DNA of 6,695 bases, taken from assembly GCA_007130265.1 (NCBI GenBank), contig SLST01000544.1, positions 1 through 6,695 on the forward strand, in the 5' to 3' direction. Of this stretch, positions 1-5,394 are shown in pieces (positions within the stretch are counted from its first letter, which is position 1; every line of letters starts with the position of its first letter). This DNA is from Spirochaetales bacterium. GTDB lineage: Bacteria > Spirochaetota > Spirochaetia > DSM-27196 > SLST01. Both the position numbers and the translations under genes were made by a program. The notes under the pieces were generated by a model, which did no database searches, was not told the origin of the DNA, and saw only the letters and a list, made by a program, of their open reading frames with translations.

Positions 1-63
1 CTCCCGGTGGAGTTCGCAGACGGCCGGATGGTGATCGAGTGGCGCGACTCGTGGGAGGGGTAG
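1..63 (+). CDS. C-terminal end of an unidentified protein (5' part outside the window)
   Basis: Frame 1 is open from the left edge to a TAG at 61-63 and encodes the last 20 residues of a protein, ending in ...RMVIEWRDSWEG. The piece is too short to assign a family. It is mixed charged and aromatic with normal high-GC codons, which fits a real C-terminus. The gene points towards the DUF302 gene on the other strand, so the two are convergent with a very short GC-rich spacer. An internal ATG at 28 would leave only 11 residues, so this is far more likely the end of a longer gene than a small gene in its own right. Confidence 0.45.
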   Translation, partial: LPVEFADGRMVIEWRDSWEG

Positions 64-71
64 GTCGTCGC

Positions 72-90
72 GCGCCGGGCGCCGGGCGCC
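72..90. repeat. 7-bp tandem repeat (GCGCCGG x 2.7) between convergent genes
   Basis: GCGCCGG occurs at 72-78 and 79-85 and is followed by GCGCC at 86-90. The tract contains the self-complementary GGCGCC twice (78-83 and 85-90), and GCGCC at 72-76 can pair with GGCGC at 85-89 across an 8-nt loop. It lies just after the stop of the plus-strand gene and just beyond the TAG at 92-94 that ends the extended DUF302 frame. It could form a strong GC hairpin that helps end transcription from both sides, but no T-run follows on either strand, so a terminator role is only a guess. Confidence 0.4.
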
Positions 91-124
91 ACTATCCCGA
101 AAGACCGGCGATCACGCGGTCGAG

Positions 125-472
125 TCACGACTTGACTTCGGCCGCCACGCCTTCGAGCGCCTCGTTGCCGATCGCGGCGATCGGGTCCATCGCGGCCACC
201 TCGACACCGGCGTCGGTCTCCTGAACAATAACGTTACAGGTGAGCAGCACGCCAATCTTGTCCTCAGTCTCGAGCGCGCGGTGCGCGAGCGGCGGGTTGC
301 ATGCGCCAAGGATCAGGTAGTTGCGGAGGTCGATCCCGAGCTTCGTCTTCATGGTCTCGCGCACGTCAATCTCGGTGATCACGCCAAAGCCTTCGGCGGC
401 GAGCAGATCCCGGGTACGAGTGACGGTTTCCTCGAACGACGTGCCCACCGCCGTGGCAGTGTAGTAGGTCAT
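125..472 (-). CDS. DUF302 domain protein, C-terminus cut by an in-frame TGA
   Basis: This 115-residue protein is a near-complete DUF302 domain. The recognisable blocks in order are GFGVITEIDVRETMKTKLG (residues 28-46), RNYLILGACNPPLAHRALE (50-68), IGVLLTCNVIVQE (73-85) and EVAAMDPIAAIGN (91-103). DUF302 proteins are small cytosolic alpha/beta proteins of unknown biochemical role, often about 125-130 residues long. The ATG at 472 gives the expected N-terminus; no Shine-Dalgarno is visible before it. The frame stops at TGA 127-125 after AAEVKS. Read through, it continues LDRVIAGLSG to TAG 94-92, which is the usual DUF302 ending (an amphipathic EVxxxLxRVI-type helix). The original gene therefore probably ended at 92 with 126 residues, and the TGA is a recent nonsense change or a base-call error. 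It is the last gene of the minus-strand block, 49 bp after the acetyltransferase gene, with its own candidate promoter. Confidence 0.85.
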   Translation of the reverse strand: MTYYTATAVGTSFEETVTRTRDLLAAEGFGVITEIDVRETMKTKLGIDLRNYLILGACNPPLAHRALETEDKIGVLLTCNVIVQETDAGVEVAAMDPIAAIGNEALEGVAAEVKS

Positions 473-506
473 GCGGGCAAAGATGCTACTCGCACGGCGC
501 CGCGGT

Positions 507-535
507 TAAATACTCGGCGCCTCAATACCGGTCAA
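507..535 (-). promoter_or_regulatory. candidate promoter of the DUF302 gene
   Basis: On the minus strand, TTGACC (535-530, five of six bases as in TTGACA) is followed after exactly 17 nt by TATTTA (512-507), an AT-rich island in GC-rich surroundings. The -35 box lies inside the last codons of the acetyltransferase gene. The start point would fall near 500, giving a leader of about 28 nt with no clear Shine-Dalgarno. Spacing and -35 match are good; the -10 box is poor (three of six). Confidence 0.4.
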
Positions 536-1679
536 GCCGGTGCGCGTAGGGTGAGGGCAGGGCCGACGTCGAACCGCCCGGGAAAAGGCGTCGGCACAGG
601 CCATCCAGATCACAGGACTCCCAGCCCGACTCGATCTCACCGAGGAGGAGCGCCTCGTCCCAGCTTCGGTATCCGGTGAGCAGCCGCAGGAGCGTCCCGT
701 CGTCGCGGACAAGCTCGCCGGACGCAAGCGGCGCGAGGAGGTGGGAGACGGCGCCGGCCGGGGCGGCGGCGGCACGGCGCATGAGCTCGTCGGCAAGCGC
801 CTCCACGACGGCCCGGCGGTCGAGAAGCACGCCCATCCCGCCGCCGTCGGGTGCGGTGTGCTCGGTCAGCGTGCAGCCGAGCGCGCGGCAGGCGATTCCG
901 ATCGTGCCGTCGCGCGGCTCGTGGATGGTGAGCTGCTCGAGGTCGAGCTCACGGCAACGGCGCGAGGCTTCCGCGAGGAGCGCGTGCGCGTCGGCGAGGG
1001 TGCGCGCGCCTGCTTCGAGGACGGTGAAGGCGCGCCCGTTCCAGCCGAAGGGGTAGTGTGCGATCGCGGCGTAAGCGACGGCGGACCCCGAGCGCTCGAA
1101 GAGCAGGACGTCCGGCCGGGACTTCCAGGGGGTGCGGTGGCGCAGCGAGGCGATCATCGACTCGTCGCGGACGAGCGTCCACGGTCGCGCGGCGTGCAGC
1201 TCGTTGTACAGCGCGATCATCGCGGGGAGGTCCGCCTCGTCGGCCTCCCTGATGGTAAGGTCGGCCGGCGTCGAGAGATCCTTCGTCCGGCGGACCCAGA
1301 GGTCGATCGAGCTCTCGGAGAGGCAGGTGGCGAAGCCGAACCGCGTGTAGTAGCGCTCGATGCCGTAGAGGAAGACCGCCGGGACGCGCTCCTTCGCTCC
1401 GCGGAGCGCCCGGGTTATCAGGCGCTCGTTATGGCCGCGACGCTGGTGGTCGGGCCGGGTCTGCACGCCGCCCACACCCTCCGCCGGAAGCGCCGTCGCG
1501 CCGAGGCGCACGGAGAGCGAGTGAAGAACCAGGCTGCTCACCGGCTCCTCTTCGCCCTCCAGGTGGAGGCAGCAGCGCCGCGATCGCCAGCGGCCCGACT
1601 CGTCGATCGTCTCGACGTAGCGCAGGCCATCGGTCAGGGACTCGTGGACTTCGGGAGGTGCGCACTCAGGGTTCGGCAT
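522..1679 (-). CDS. GNAT-family N-acetyltransferase, two-part (Eis-like size)
   Basis: This 385-residue protein carries a GNAT fold in its N-terminal third. Residues 68-87 contain the acetyl-CoA motif A, GVGGVQTRPDHQRRGHNERL, with the R/Q-x-x-G turn (QRRG at 79-82) that binds the pyrophosphate. Residues 105-116 (YGIERYYTRFGF) match the usual end of the GNAT core. From about residue 141 (LTIREADEADLPAMIALYN) a second GNAT-like segment begins, but without a clear motif A of its own. The C-terminal region (about 290-385) ends with LFPGG...SPYAHRLDRY, resembling the sterol-carrier-like tail of long GNAT enzymes such as Eis. The family transfers acetyl from acetyl-CoA to amines; the acceptor here is unknown. 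ATG 1679 is preferred over a TTG at 1715, because the longer start adds 12 poorly conserved basic residues and overlaps a promoter-like -35 box. No Shine-Dalgarno precedes it. It lies 49 bp after the TIM-barrel gene and could be read with it or from its own promoter. Confidence 0.8.
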   Translation of the reverse strand: MPNPECAPPEVHESLTDGLRYVETIDESGRWRSRRCCLHLEGEEEPVSSLVLHSLSVRLGATALPAEGVGGVQTRPDHQRRGHNERLITRALRGAKERVPAVFLYGIERYYTRFGFATCLSESSIDLWVRRTKDLSTPADLTIREADEADLPAMIALYNELHAARPWTLVRDESMIASLRHRTPWKSRPDVLLFERSGSAVAYAAIAHYPFGWNGRAFTVLEAGARTLADAHALLAEASRRCRELDLEQLTIHEPRDGTIGIACRALGCTLTEHTAPDGGGMGVLLDRRAVVEALADELMRRAAAAPAGAVSHLLAPLASGELVRDDGTLLRLLTGYRSWDEALLLGEIESGWESCDLDGLCRRLFPGGSTSALPSPYAHRLDRY

Positions 1680-1686
1680 GCGCCTG

Positions 1687-1715
1687 ATTCTAGACCGGAC
1701 CGGGGCGAGCGGCAA
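1687..1715 (-). promoter_or_regulatory. candidate promoter of the acetyltransferase gene (leaderless spacing)
   Basis: On the minus strand, TTGCCG (1715-1710) is separated by 17 nt from TAGAAT (1692-1687), which matches the -10 consensus at five of six positions. Seven bases lie between the -10 box and the ATG at 1679, so transcription would start at or one base before the start codon. The absence of a Shine-Dalgarno before this gene agrees with a leaderless mRNA. It sits in the 49-bp gap after the TIM-barrel gene. The same arrangement is seen before the GGDEF gene. Confidence 0.42.
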
Positions 1716-1728
1716 GAGGGCTCGGCGC

Positions 1729-2529
1729 CTACTCCCGTTCGTACTTCGAGAACATACCTACCGGTTTCCTCACGTCGTCGATCGTGAAGGGACGGCCGTC
1801 GGTGGCGCCTATTTCCGGCGAGAGCTCGACCACGAGGTAGCCCGAGTAGCCCGAGTCGATCATCCGCTCCACGGCGCGCGCGTTGTCGGTCGTGCCCTCG
1901 CCAAAACGGACGAACTCCTTCGCGCCGAAGGTGCGGTTCTCCTTGAGGTGGATGTGGTTGATGCTGGGGGCAAACTCGTCGATCAGGTCGTCGAGCGAGA
2001 CCGACGCGGCTTCGAAGTGGCCGGTGTCCATGCAAATGCCGAGCGCCGGCGAGTCGAGGCTGTCGAAGATGTGCCGGTAGTCGTCGAGGTTCTCAAGGTT
2101 GTTCGACGCGTGGTTCTCGAGGCTCACGAGAACGTCTGCCTCCTCCGCCGCGGGCAAGAGCTCCTTCAGGACGGCGACGATCGCGTCGAGACGGCCCTCC
2201 TTCCCCCGGCCCGCGCCGCTCGCGCAGAGCACCGTCCCGCCGAGCTCCTTGAGCGCGGCGATGCAGCGCAGCTTGTGGCATAGATCCTTCGTCAGCCCGT
2301 GACTCCCCTCCCCGCCGAAGCTCGACACGTGAATCGACCCGACGGACAGTCCGGTGTCGCGGCACCGGGAGACGATGTCACGCGTCTTCGCGGGCGTGAG
2401 CGTGCGCGGGTACCAGCAGTTGAGCTCGAGATGGCTGTATCCGGCGTCGCGAGCGTTGGTAAAGGTCTTCACGAAGTCCTCGTCGCCGAATCCGTCGAAG
2501 GAGAGCGAGGCGCATGCGAGGCGGATCAT
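1729..2529 (-). CDS. Sugar phosphate isomerase/epimerase family TIM barrel (AP endonuclease 2 / xylose isomerase-like)
   Basis: The 266-residue protein has the features of a cytosolic xylose-isomerase-like barrel of normal length for the family. It starts MIRLACASLSF (strand 1) and has HLELNCWYP (residues 33-41). The four expected metal ligands are in place: E138 in VSLENH, D168 in CMDTGH, H194 in HIHLKE and E235 in VVELS. H67 (SIHVSS) and H171 line the same face. Members isomerise or epimerise sugars and inositols, dehydrate keto-inositols or eliminate 3-keto-glycosides; the sequence does not say which. The ATG at 2529 overlaps the TGA of the preceding dehydrogenase gene (ATGA at 2529-2526), with a G-rich GGGGGA stretch about 6 nt upstream, so translation is probably coupled. 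Its place as the third member of a Gfo/dehydrogenase/isomerase unit suggests action on an oxidised sugar or polyol made by the Gfo enzyme. Confidence 0.88.
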   Translation of the reverse strand: MIRLACASLSFDGFGDEDFVKTFTNARDAGYSHLELNCWYPRTLTPAKTRDIVSRCRDTGLSVGSIHVSSFGGEGSHGLTKDLCHKLRCIAALKELGGTVLCASGAGRGKEGRLDAIVAVLKELLPAAEEADVLVSLENHASNNLENLDDYRHIFDSLDSPALGICMDTGHFEAASVSLDDLIDEFAPSINHIHLKENRTFGAKEFVRFGEGTTDNARAVERMIDSGYSGYLVVELSPEIGATDGRPFTIDDVRKPVGMFSKYERE

Positions 2530-3446
2530 CGGGCGTCCCCCGGAGTGCGAGCGCCGCGGGGAGTGGTGCTCGTCGCCGGATCGCTCCTCCCGGCGCCTCC
2601 CAAGAGCGCGGACCAGAGCGGTGGATAGGGGCGGTTCATGTTGTCGCGGCCCGTCGCGGGGAACTGCGACATGAAGGTTGAGAGCGCGGCGAGGATGGGC
2701 GAGGGGAAGCTCTTGCGCTCTGCCTCGTCCCTGAAGTACCCGTACTCGGCGTACTTCGTGTCCATGAGATCGCCCTCCCCCTTATCGATCCTTTCCGCGA
2801 TCCGCTTCAAGTCCGCCCGCCACCCGCTGTCGCCGCCCACGGCTTCCCGGATCACGCCGGGCTCGACTCCTCCCGCCACGCCGTAGGCAATCGACTCGAT
2901 GAAGGCGGCCTCCACGAGCCCCATGGCGAGCTGGTTGACTCCCTTGACCACCTGTCCGCGGCCGCTCTCGCCGCAGTAGGTCACCTTCGCCCCGCCAATC
3001 GCCTCGAGCACCTTCCGGCTCGTCTCAAAGGCGGATCGCTCGCCGCCGGCGAAAACGTAGAGCGTGCCCTCCGCTGCGCCGGCGCTTCCTCCGCTCACCG
3101 GCGCGTCGATCATGGAGGCCCCGCGCTCGCGAAGGAGCGCCGCAAGGCGCTCGGTCTCGCGGACAACGGTCGTCCCCAGATCGATCACGACCATCCCCTC
3201 CCGCGCGGCCGGCACGACCTGATGCTCGATCACGTCCACCGTCACGCGCGACGAGGGCAGGCTCAGAAGCGCCGTGTCGCACCGCGCGCAGAGATCCGCC
3301 ACATCCGCCGCGGCTTGCGCCCCTGCTTCCTGTAGCGGCTTCATGCGCCGAGCGTCTATGTCGTAGACGACGGTCTCGAACGACTTGCGCAAGAGCGTCG
3401 TGGCGATCCCGCTTCCCATGTTTCCCAGTCCGATTACGCCGATCAT
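2526..3446 (-). CDS. NAD(P)-dependent beta-hydroxyacid dehydrogenase (3-hydroxyisobutyrate dehydrogenase family)
   Basis: This 306-residue protein has an N-terminal Rossmann fold with GLGNMGSG (residues 6-13) and D29/D31 after strand 2 (YDID), which suggests NAD rather than NADP preference. The substrate block DAPVSGGSAGAAEGTLYVFAG (114-134) and the catalytic block GRGQVVKGVNQ (162-172), with K168 and N171, are both present. The usual C-terminal KDLxLA block is altered to TKYAEYGYF (230-238), and the last 20 or so residues form an R/T/P-rich tail. The family oxidises 3-hydroxy acids (3-hydroxyisobutyrate, tartronate semialdehyde, gluconate-type substrates) reversibly. ATG 3446 is chosen over a GTG at 3485 because MIGVIGLGNMG is the standard start, a strong AAGGAG lies 5 nt upstream (3457-3452), and it forms an ATGA overlap with the Gfo stop. 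Its own stop overlaps the next ATG in the same way. The substrate is unknown. Confidence 0.9.
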   Translation of the reverse strand: MIGVIGLGNMGSGIATTLLRKSFETVVYDIDARRMKPLQEAGAQAAADVADLCARCDTALLSLPSSRVTVDVIEHQVVPAAREGMVVIDLGTTVVRETERLAALLRERGASMIDAPVSGGSAGAAEGTLYVFAGGERSAFETSRKVLEAIGGAKVTYCGESGRGQVVKGVNQLAMGLVEAAFIESIAYGVAGGVEPGVIREAVGGDSGWRADLKRIAERIDKGEGDLMDTKYAEYGYFRDEAERKSFPSPILAALSTFMSQFPATGRDNMNRPYPPLWSALLGGAGRSDPATSTTPRGARTPGDAR

Positions 3447-4561
3447 ACGAGCTCCTTGGCCAGGTAGTCTGGGATCGTCACGCACTCGCCGCCGGCGAGC
3501 GCCGACTCGTGCGCACAGATCCCCACGGAGGTCCAGTTTGCCGCGGTCGCCGCGTTGGGAAAAGGCTCGCGCCCTTCGCGCAGCGCGGAGACGAACTCAT
3601 GGACAAGGTGCGGGTGCGACCCACCGTGGCCGCCACCCTGGATGAACGAGAGGTGCGCCTCGTCGGCCACCCCGGTCGTGAACTTGCGGATGGGCTCCGG
3701 CAACCGGTGAGCATAGTCGGGCACAACGACCCTGCTTGCGATCTCCGACTCCGGTTTCTTCGCCGTGTGGATCACCGGTCTCTCGCCTTCCACGAGAGGC
3801 CATTCGAACGACTTCTTCGTACCGTACACGTCGATGCTCTCCCGGTACTGCCGCGCGGTATCCCAGAGAAAGCGCCAGATATGCGCGGCAACGTCGGAGT
3901 CCTTCACCTTGATGTGGCACGACTCCACTGCGAAGCGATTCCCGGAGAGGGTCGCACACTCGTCGTTGGTGCGGCCCGATCCGAAGCAGCTCACATGATC
4001 GGCGAGCCCCCCCACCATCGCGAGTACCGGACTCACGACGTGGGTGGCGTAGTGCATGGGGACGATTGCCTTCCAGTAGTCGGGCCACCCCTCCATATCC
4101 TGCGGGTGCGACGCCTGCATGTACTGGATCTCACCAAGCTCGCCGTTATCGTACATCTCTTTCACGAAGAGGTACTCGCGGCTGTAAACGACGGTTTCCG
4201 CCATCATGTAGCTGAGGCCCGTCTCCCGCACGAGCTGCACGATCTCCCGACACTCGTCGACCGTAGTCGCCATGGGCACGGTGCAGACCACGTGCTTACC
4301 CGCCTCGAGCGCCGCGATGGTCTGCGGCGCGTGATCGGGGATGGGCGAGTTGATGTGGACGAAGTCGACATCAGAGTCGGCCAGCAGATCCTCATACCTG
4401 GTATACCGACGCGCGATCCCGAACCGGTCGCCGATCTCGTTGAGCTTCGACTCGGTGCGCCGGCAGATCGCGGCGATCTCCGCGTCCGGGTGAGCCTGGT
4501 AGATGGGTATGAACTCGGCGCCGAATCCGAGTCCGACGAGCCCTGCGCGCAGTGGTTTCAT
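3443..4561 (-). CDS. Gfo/Idh/MocA family oxidoreductase
   Basis: The 372-residue protein has the normal family length. The N-terminal Rossmann domain (about 1-125) has GLVGLGFGAEF (7-17), AAICRRTESKL (30-40) and DFVHINSPIPDHAPQTIAALEAGKHV (66-91). The hallmark EKP motif is replaced by CTVPMA (93-98), so the usual motif lysine is a valine. The C-terminal beta-sheet domain contains the MHYATHVVSP segment (169-178), where the family's catalytic histidine normally lies (H170 or H174), and GGGHGGSHPHLVHEFV (309-324). The GGHGGSHPH...AHES pattern is typical of a carbohydrate-acting subgroup found in environmental bacteria. The expected reaction is NAD(P)-dependent oxidation of a sugar or cyclitol hydroxyl. 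The ATG at 4561 follows a strong GGAGGT. It is the first of three coupled genes and starts 25 bp after the GGDEF stop. No signal peptide is visible, so it should be cytosolic. Confidence 0.9.
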   Translation of the reverse strand: MKPLRAGLVGLGFGAEFIPIYQAHPDAEIAAICRRTESKLNEIGDRFGIARRYTRYEDLLADSDVDFVHINSPIPDHAPQTIAALEAGKHVVCTVPMATTVDECREIVQLVRETGLSYMMAETVVYSREYLFVKEMYDNGELGEIQYMQASHPQDMEGWPDYWKAIVPMHYATHVVSPVLAMVGGLADHVSCFGSGRTNDECATLSGNRFAVESCHIKVKDSDVAAHIWRFLWDTARQYRESIDVYGTKKSFEWPLVEGERPVIHTAKKPESEIASRVVVPDYAHRLPEPIRKFTTGVADEAHLSFIQGGGHGGSHPHLVHEFVSALREGREPFPNAATAANWTSVGICAHESALAGGECVTIPDYLAKELV

Positions 4562-4565
4562 GGGT

Positions 4566-4571
4566 ACCTCC
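4566..4571 (-). promoter_or_regulatory. Strong ribosome binding site of the Gfo/Idh/MocA gene
   Basis: GGAGGT on the minus strand (4571-4566) lies 4 nt before the ATG at 4561 and is nearly full anti-16S complement. It fixes the start of this gene. It contrasts with the GNAT, DUF302 and 77-residue genes in this window, which show no such site. Confidence 0.75.
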
Positions 4572-4586
4572 AGATCATACTATGGA

Positions 4587-5321
4587 TCAAGCCGACGCCG
4601 AATCCGCGGCCGGATGCTCGGGCGGCCAGGTCACGTGCTCGAGCTCCGCCTCTACTTGGCGGCTCAGTCGGTCAAGGACGGCATGGGCCGGCTCGTACCC
4701 GGCTTCAGGGAGGAAGACGATGAACTCGTCGCCGCCCACTCGCGCCAGCACGTCCGACGGCCGGATCACGGCGTGGATGGCCTCGGTGACCGCCCGCAGA
4801 AGCTCATCGCCGGTTCCGTGCCCGAGCGAATCGTTCACCATCTTGAAGTTATCCAGGTCGAAGTAGCAGAGCGTCAGAGGACGATTCGCGCGGCGAGCGC
4901 GCGACATCTCGGCGACAATCGGTTCCGCGAGGTGGCGCCAGCTGTGGGCGCCGGTCAGCGGGTCGCGTCCGAGCATTTCCTGCCGCGGGCGAATCGCACG
5001 CACGAGGGCTGAAAGCAAAAGCGTATGCAGGCTGAAGTAGCCGAGCCGAACAAGGGCGTTCCAGTACGGTATGGTAGCAAACGAGTACGGGTGCCCGGAG
5101 AAGAGATCCGCGGCCAGCCACACGCCGGCGCAGACGAGGGAGGTAAGGAACCCGTACGTCTCGCCGCCGGCAAGGGTCGCGAAGGAAACGGGTAACAGAT
5201 AGAGGATGGAGATCGACATCTCGTATCCATTCAGCAGGTCTGTGAGGCCTATGATGACGGTGAGCACGAGCGAGCCGGGCACGACTGCCCAGTGCGGGAT
5301 GCGCTCGGAGAGGTCGATCAC
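4587..5321 (-). CDS. Membrane-anchored GGDEF (diguanylate cyclase-type) protein with shortened GGDEF domain
   Basis: The 244-residue protein has four hydrophobic segments (about residues 12-30, 37-51, 56-75 and 89-108), forming an inner-membrane sensor-like region, then a GGDEF domain from DPLTG (120-124). Key residues are present: YFDLDNFK (153-160) with metal aspartates D155 and D157, NDSLGHGTGDELL (163-175), the I-site RPSD (187-190) exactly five residues before the motif, and GGDEF itself (196-200). The domain normally runs about 65-70 residues past GGDEF and ends in a strand (TxSxG) and an ADxALYxAKxxGRN helix. Here only 44 residues follow, and those elements are absent. No continuation appears in the other frames before the next gene. 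It may be inactive as a cyclase, act as a c-di-GMP binder through the I-site, or be degenerate. GTG 5321 is the only start giving the full first membrane helix. It diverges from the 77-residue gene. Confidence 0.85.
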   Translation of the reverse strand: MIDLSERIPHWAVVPGSLVLTVIIGLTDLLNGYEMSISILYLLPVSFATLAGGETYGFLTSLVCAGVWLAADLFSGHPYSFATIPYWNALVRLGYFSLHTLLLSALVRAIRPRQEMLGRDPLTGAHSWRHLAEPIVAEMSRARRANRPLTLCYFDLDNFKMVNDSLGHGTGDELLRAVTEAIHAVIRPSDVLARVGGDEFIVFLPEAGYEPAHAVLDRLSRQVEAELEHVTWPPEHPAADSASA

Positions 5322-5327
5322 GGCCTT

Positions 5328-5356
5328 ATCCTACCCCGGATGCGCGGGAAGGGCAA
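5328..5356 (-). promoter_or_regulatory. candidate promoter of the GGDEF gene (leaderless spacing)
   Basis: On the minus strand, TTGCCC (5356-5351) is followed after 17 nt by TAGGAT (5333-5328). Six bases separate the -10 box from the GTG at 5321, so the predicted transcript starts at the start codon. An AGGA overlapping the -10 box could act as a Shine-Dalgarno if transcription began further upstream, so the leaderless reading is not certain. This promoter may also drive the downstream Gfo/dehydrogenase/isomerase genes. Confidence 0.42.
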
Positions 5357-5379
5357 AGCGCTCCTCGCGCAGCAGTTCG

Positions 5380-5388
5380 TGCTATACC
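5380..5388 (+). promoter_or_regulatory. candidate extended -10 promoter of the 77-residue gene
   Basis: TGCTATACC (5380-5388) has the TGn-TATAnn form of an extended -10 element. No -35 box is apparent 16-18 nt upstream, which extended -10 promoters can tolerate. Six bases separate it from the ATG at 5395, and no Shine-Dalgarno is present, so a leaderless transcript is possible. Confidence 0.35.
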
Positions 5389-5394
5389 TGAGTC

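Noticed and set aside
741..1787. Long plus-strand open frame (348 codons) opposite the acetyltransferase gene
   Set aside because: It lies antisense to a gene with clear GNAT motifs, its translation is rich in R, G and A without any recognisable motif, and it is the mirror frame expected in GC-rich DNA.
4574..4579. TATGAT as a -10 box for the Gfo gene
   Set aside because: No -35 box is found at 16-19 nt, and the implied start near 4567 would cut into the GGAGGT ribosome binding site.
4591..4608. Near-repeat of about 17 nt between 4591-4608 and 5891-5907 (GCCGACGCCGA followed by ATCCGCG)
   Set aside because: It is short, low-complexity GC-rich sequence with one indel and no associated element, so it is compatible with chance.
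4649..4675. TTGACC-N15-TAGAGG inside the end of the GGDEF gene as a promoter for the Gfo operon
   Set aside because: The spacer is too short and the -10 match poor (three of six); chance occurrence is likely.
3509..4723. Long plus-strand open frame (404 codons) opposite the Gfo gene
   Set aside because: It is fully antisense to a well-conserved Gfo/Idh/MocA enzyme and has no domain signature, so it is a GC-driven shadow.
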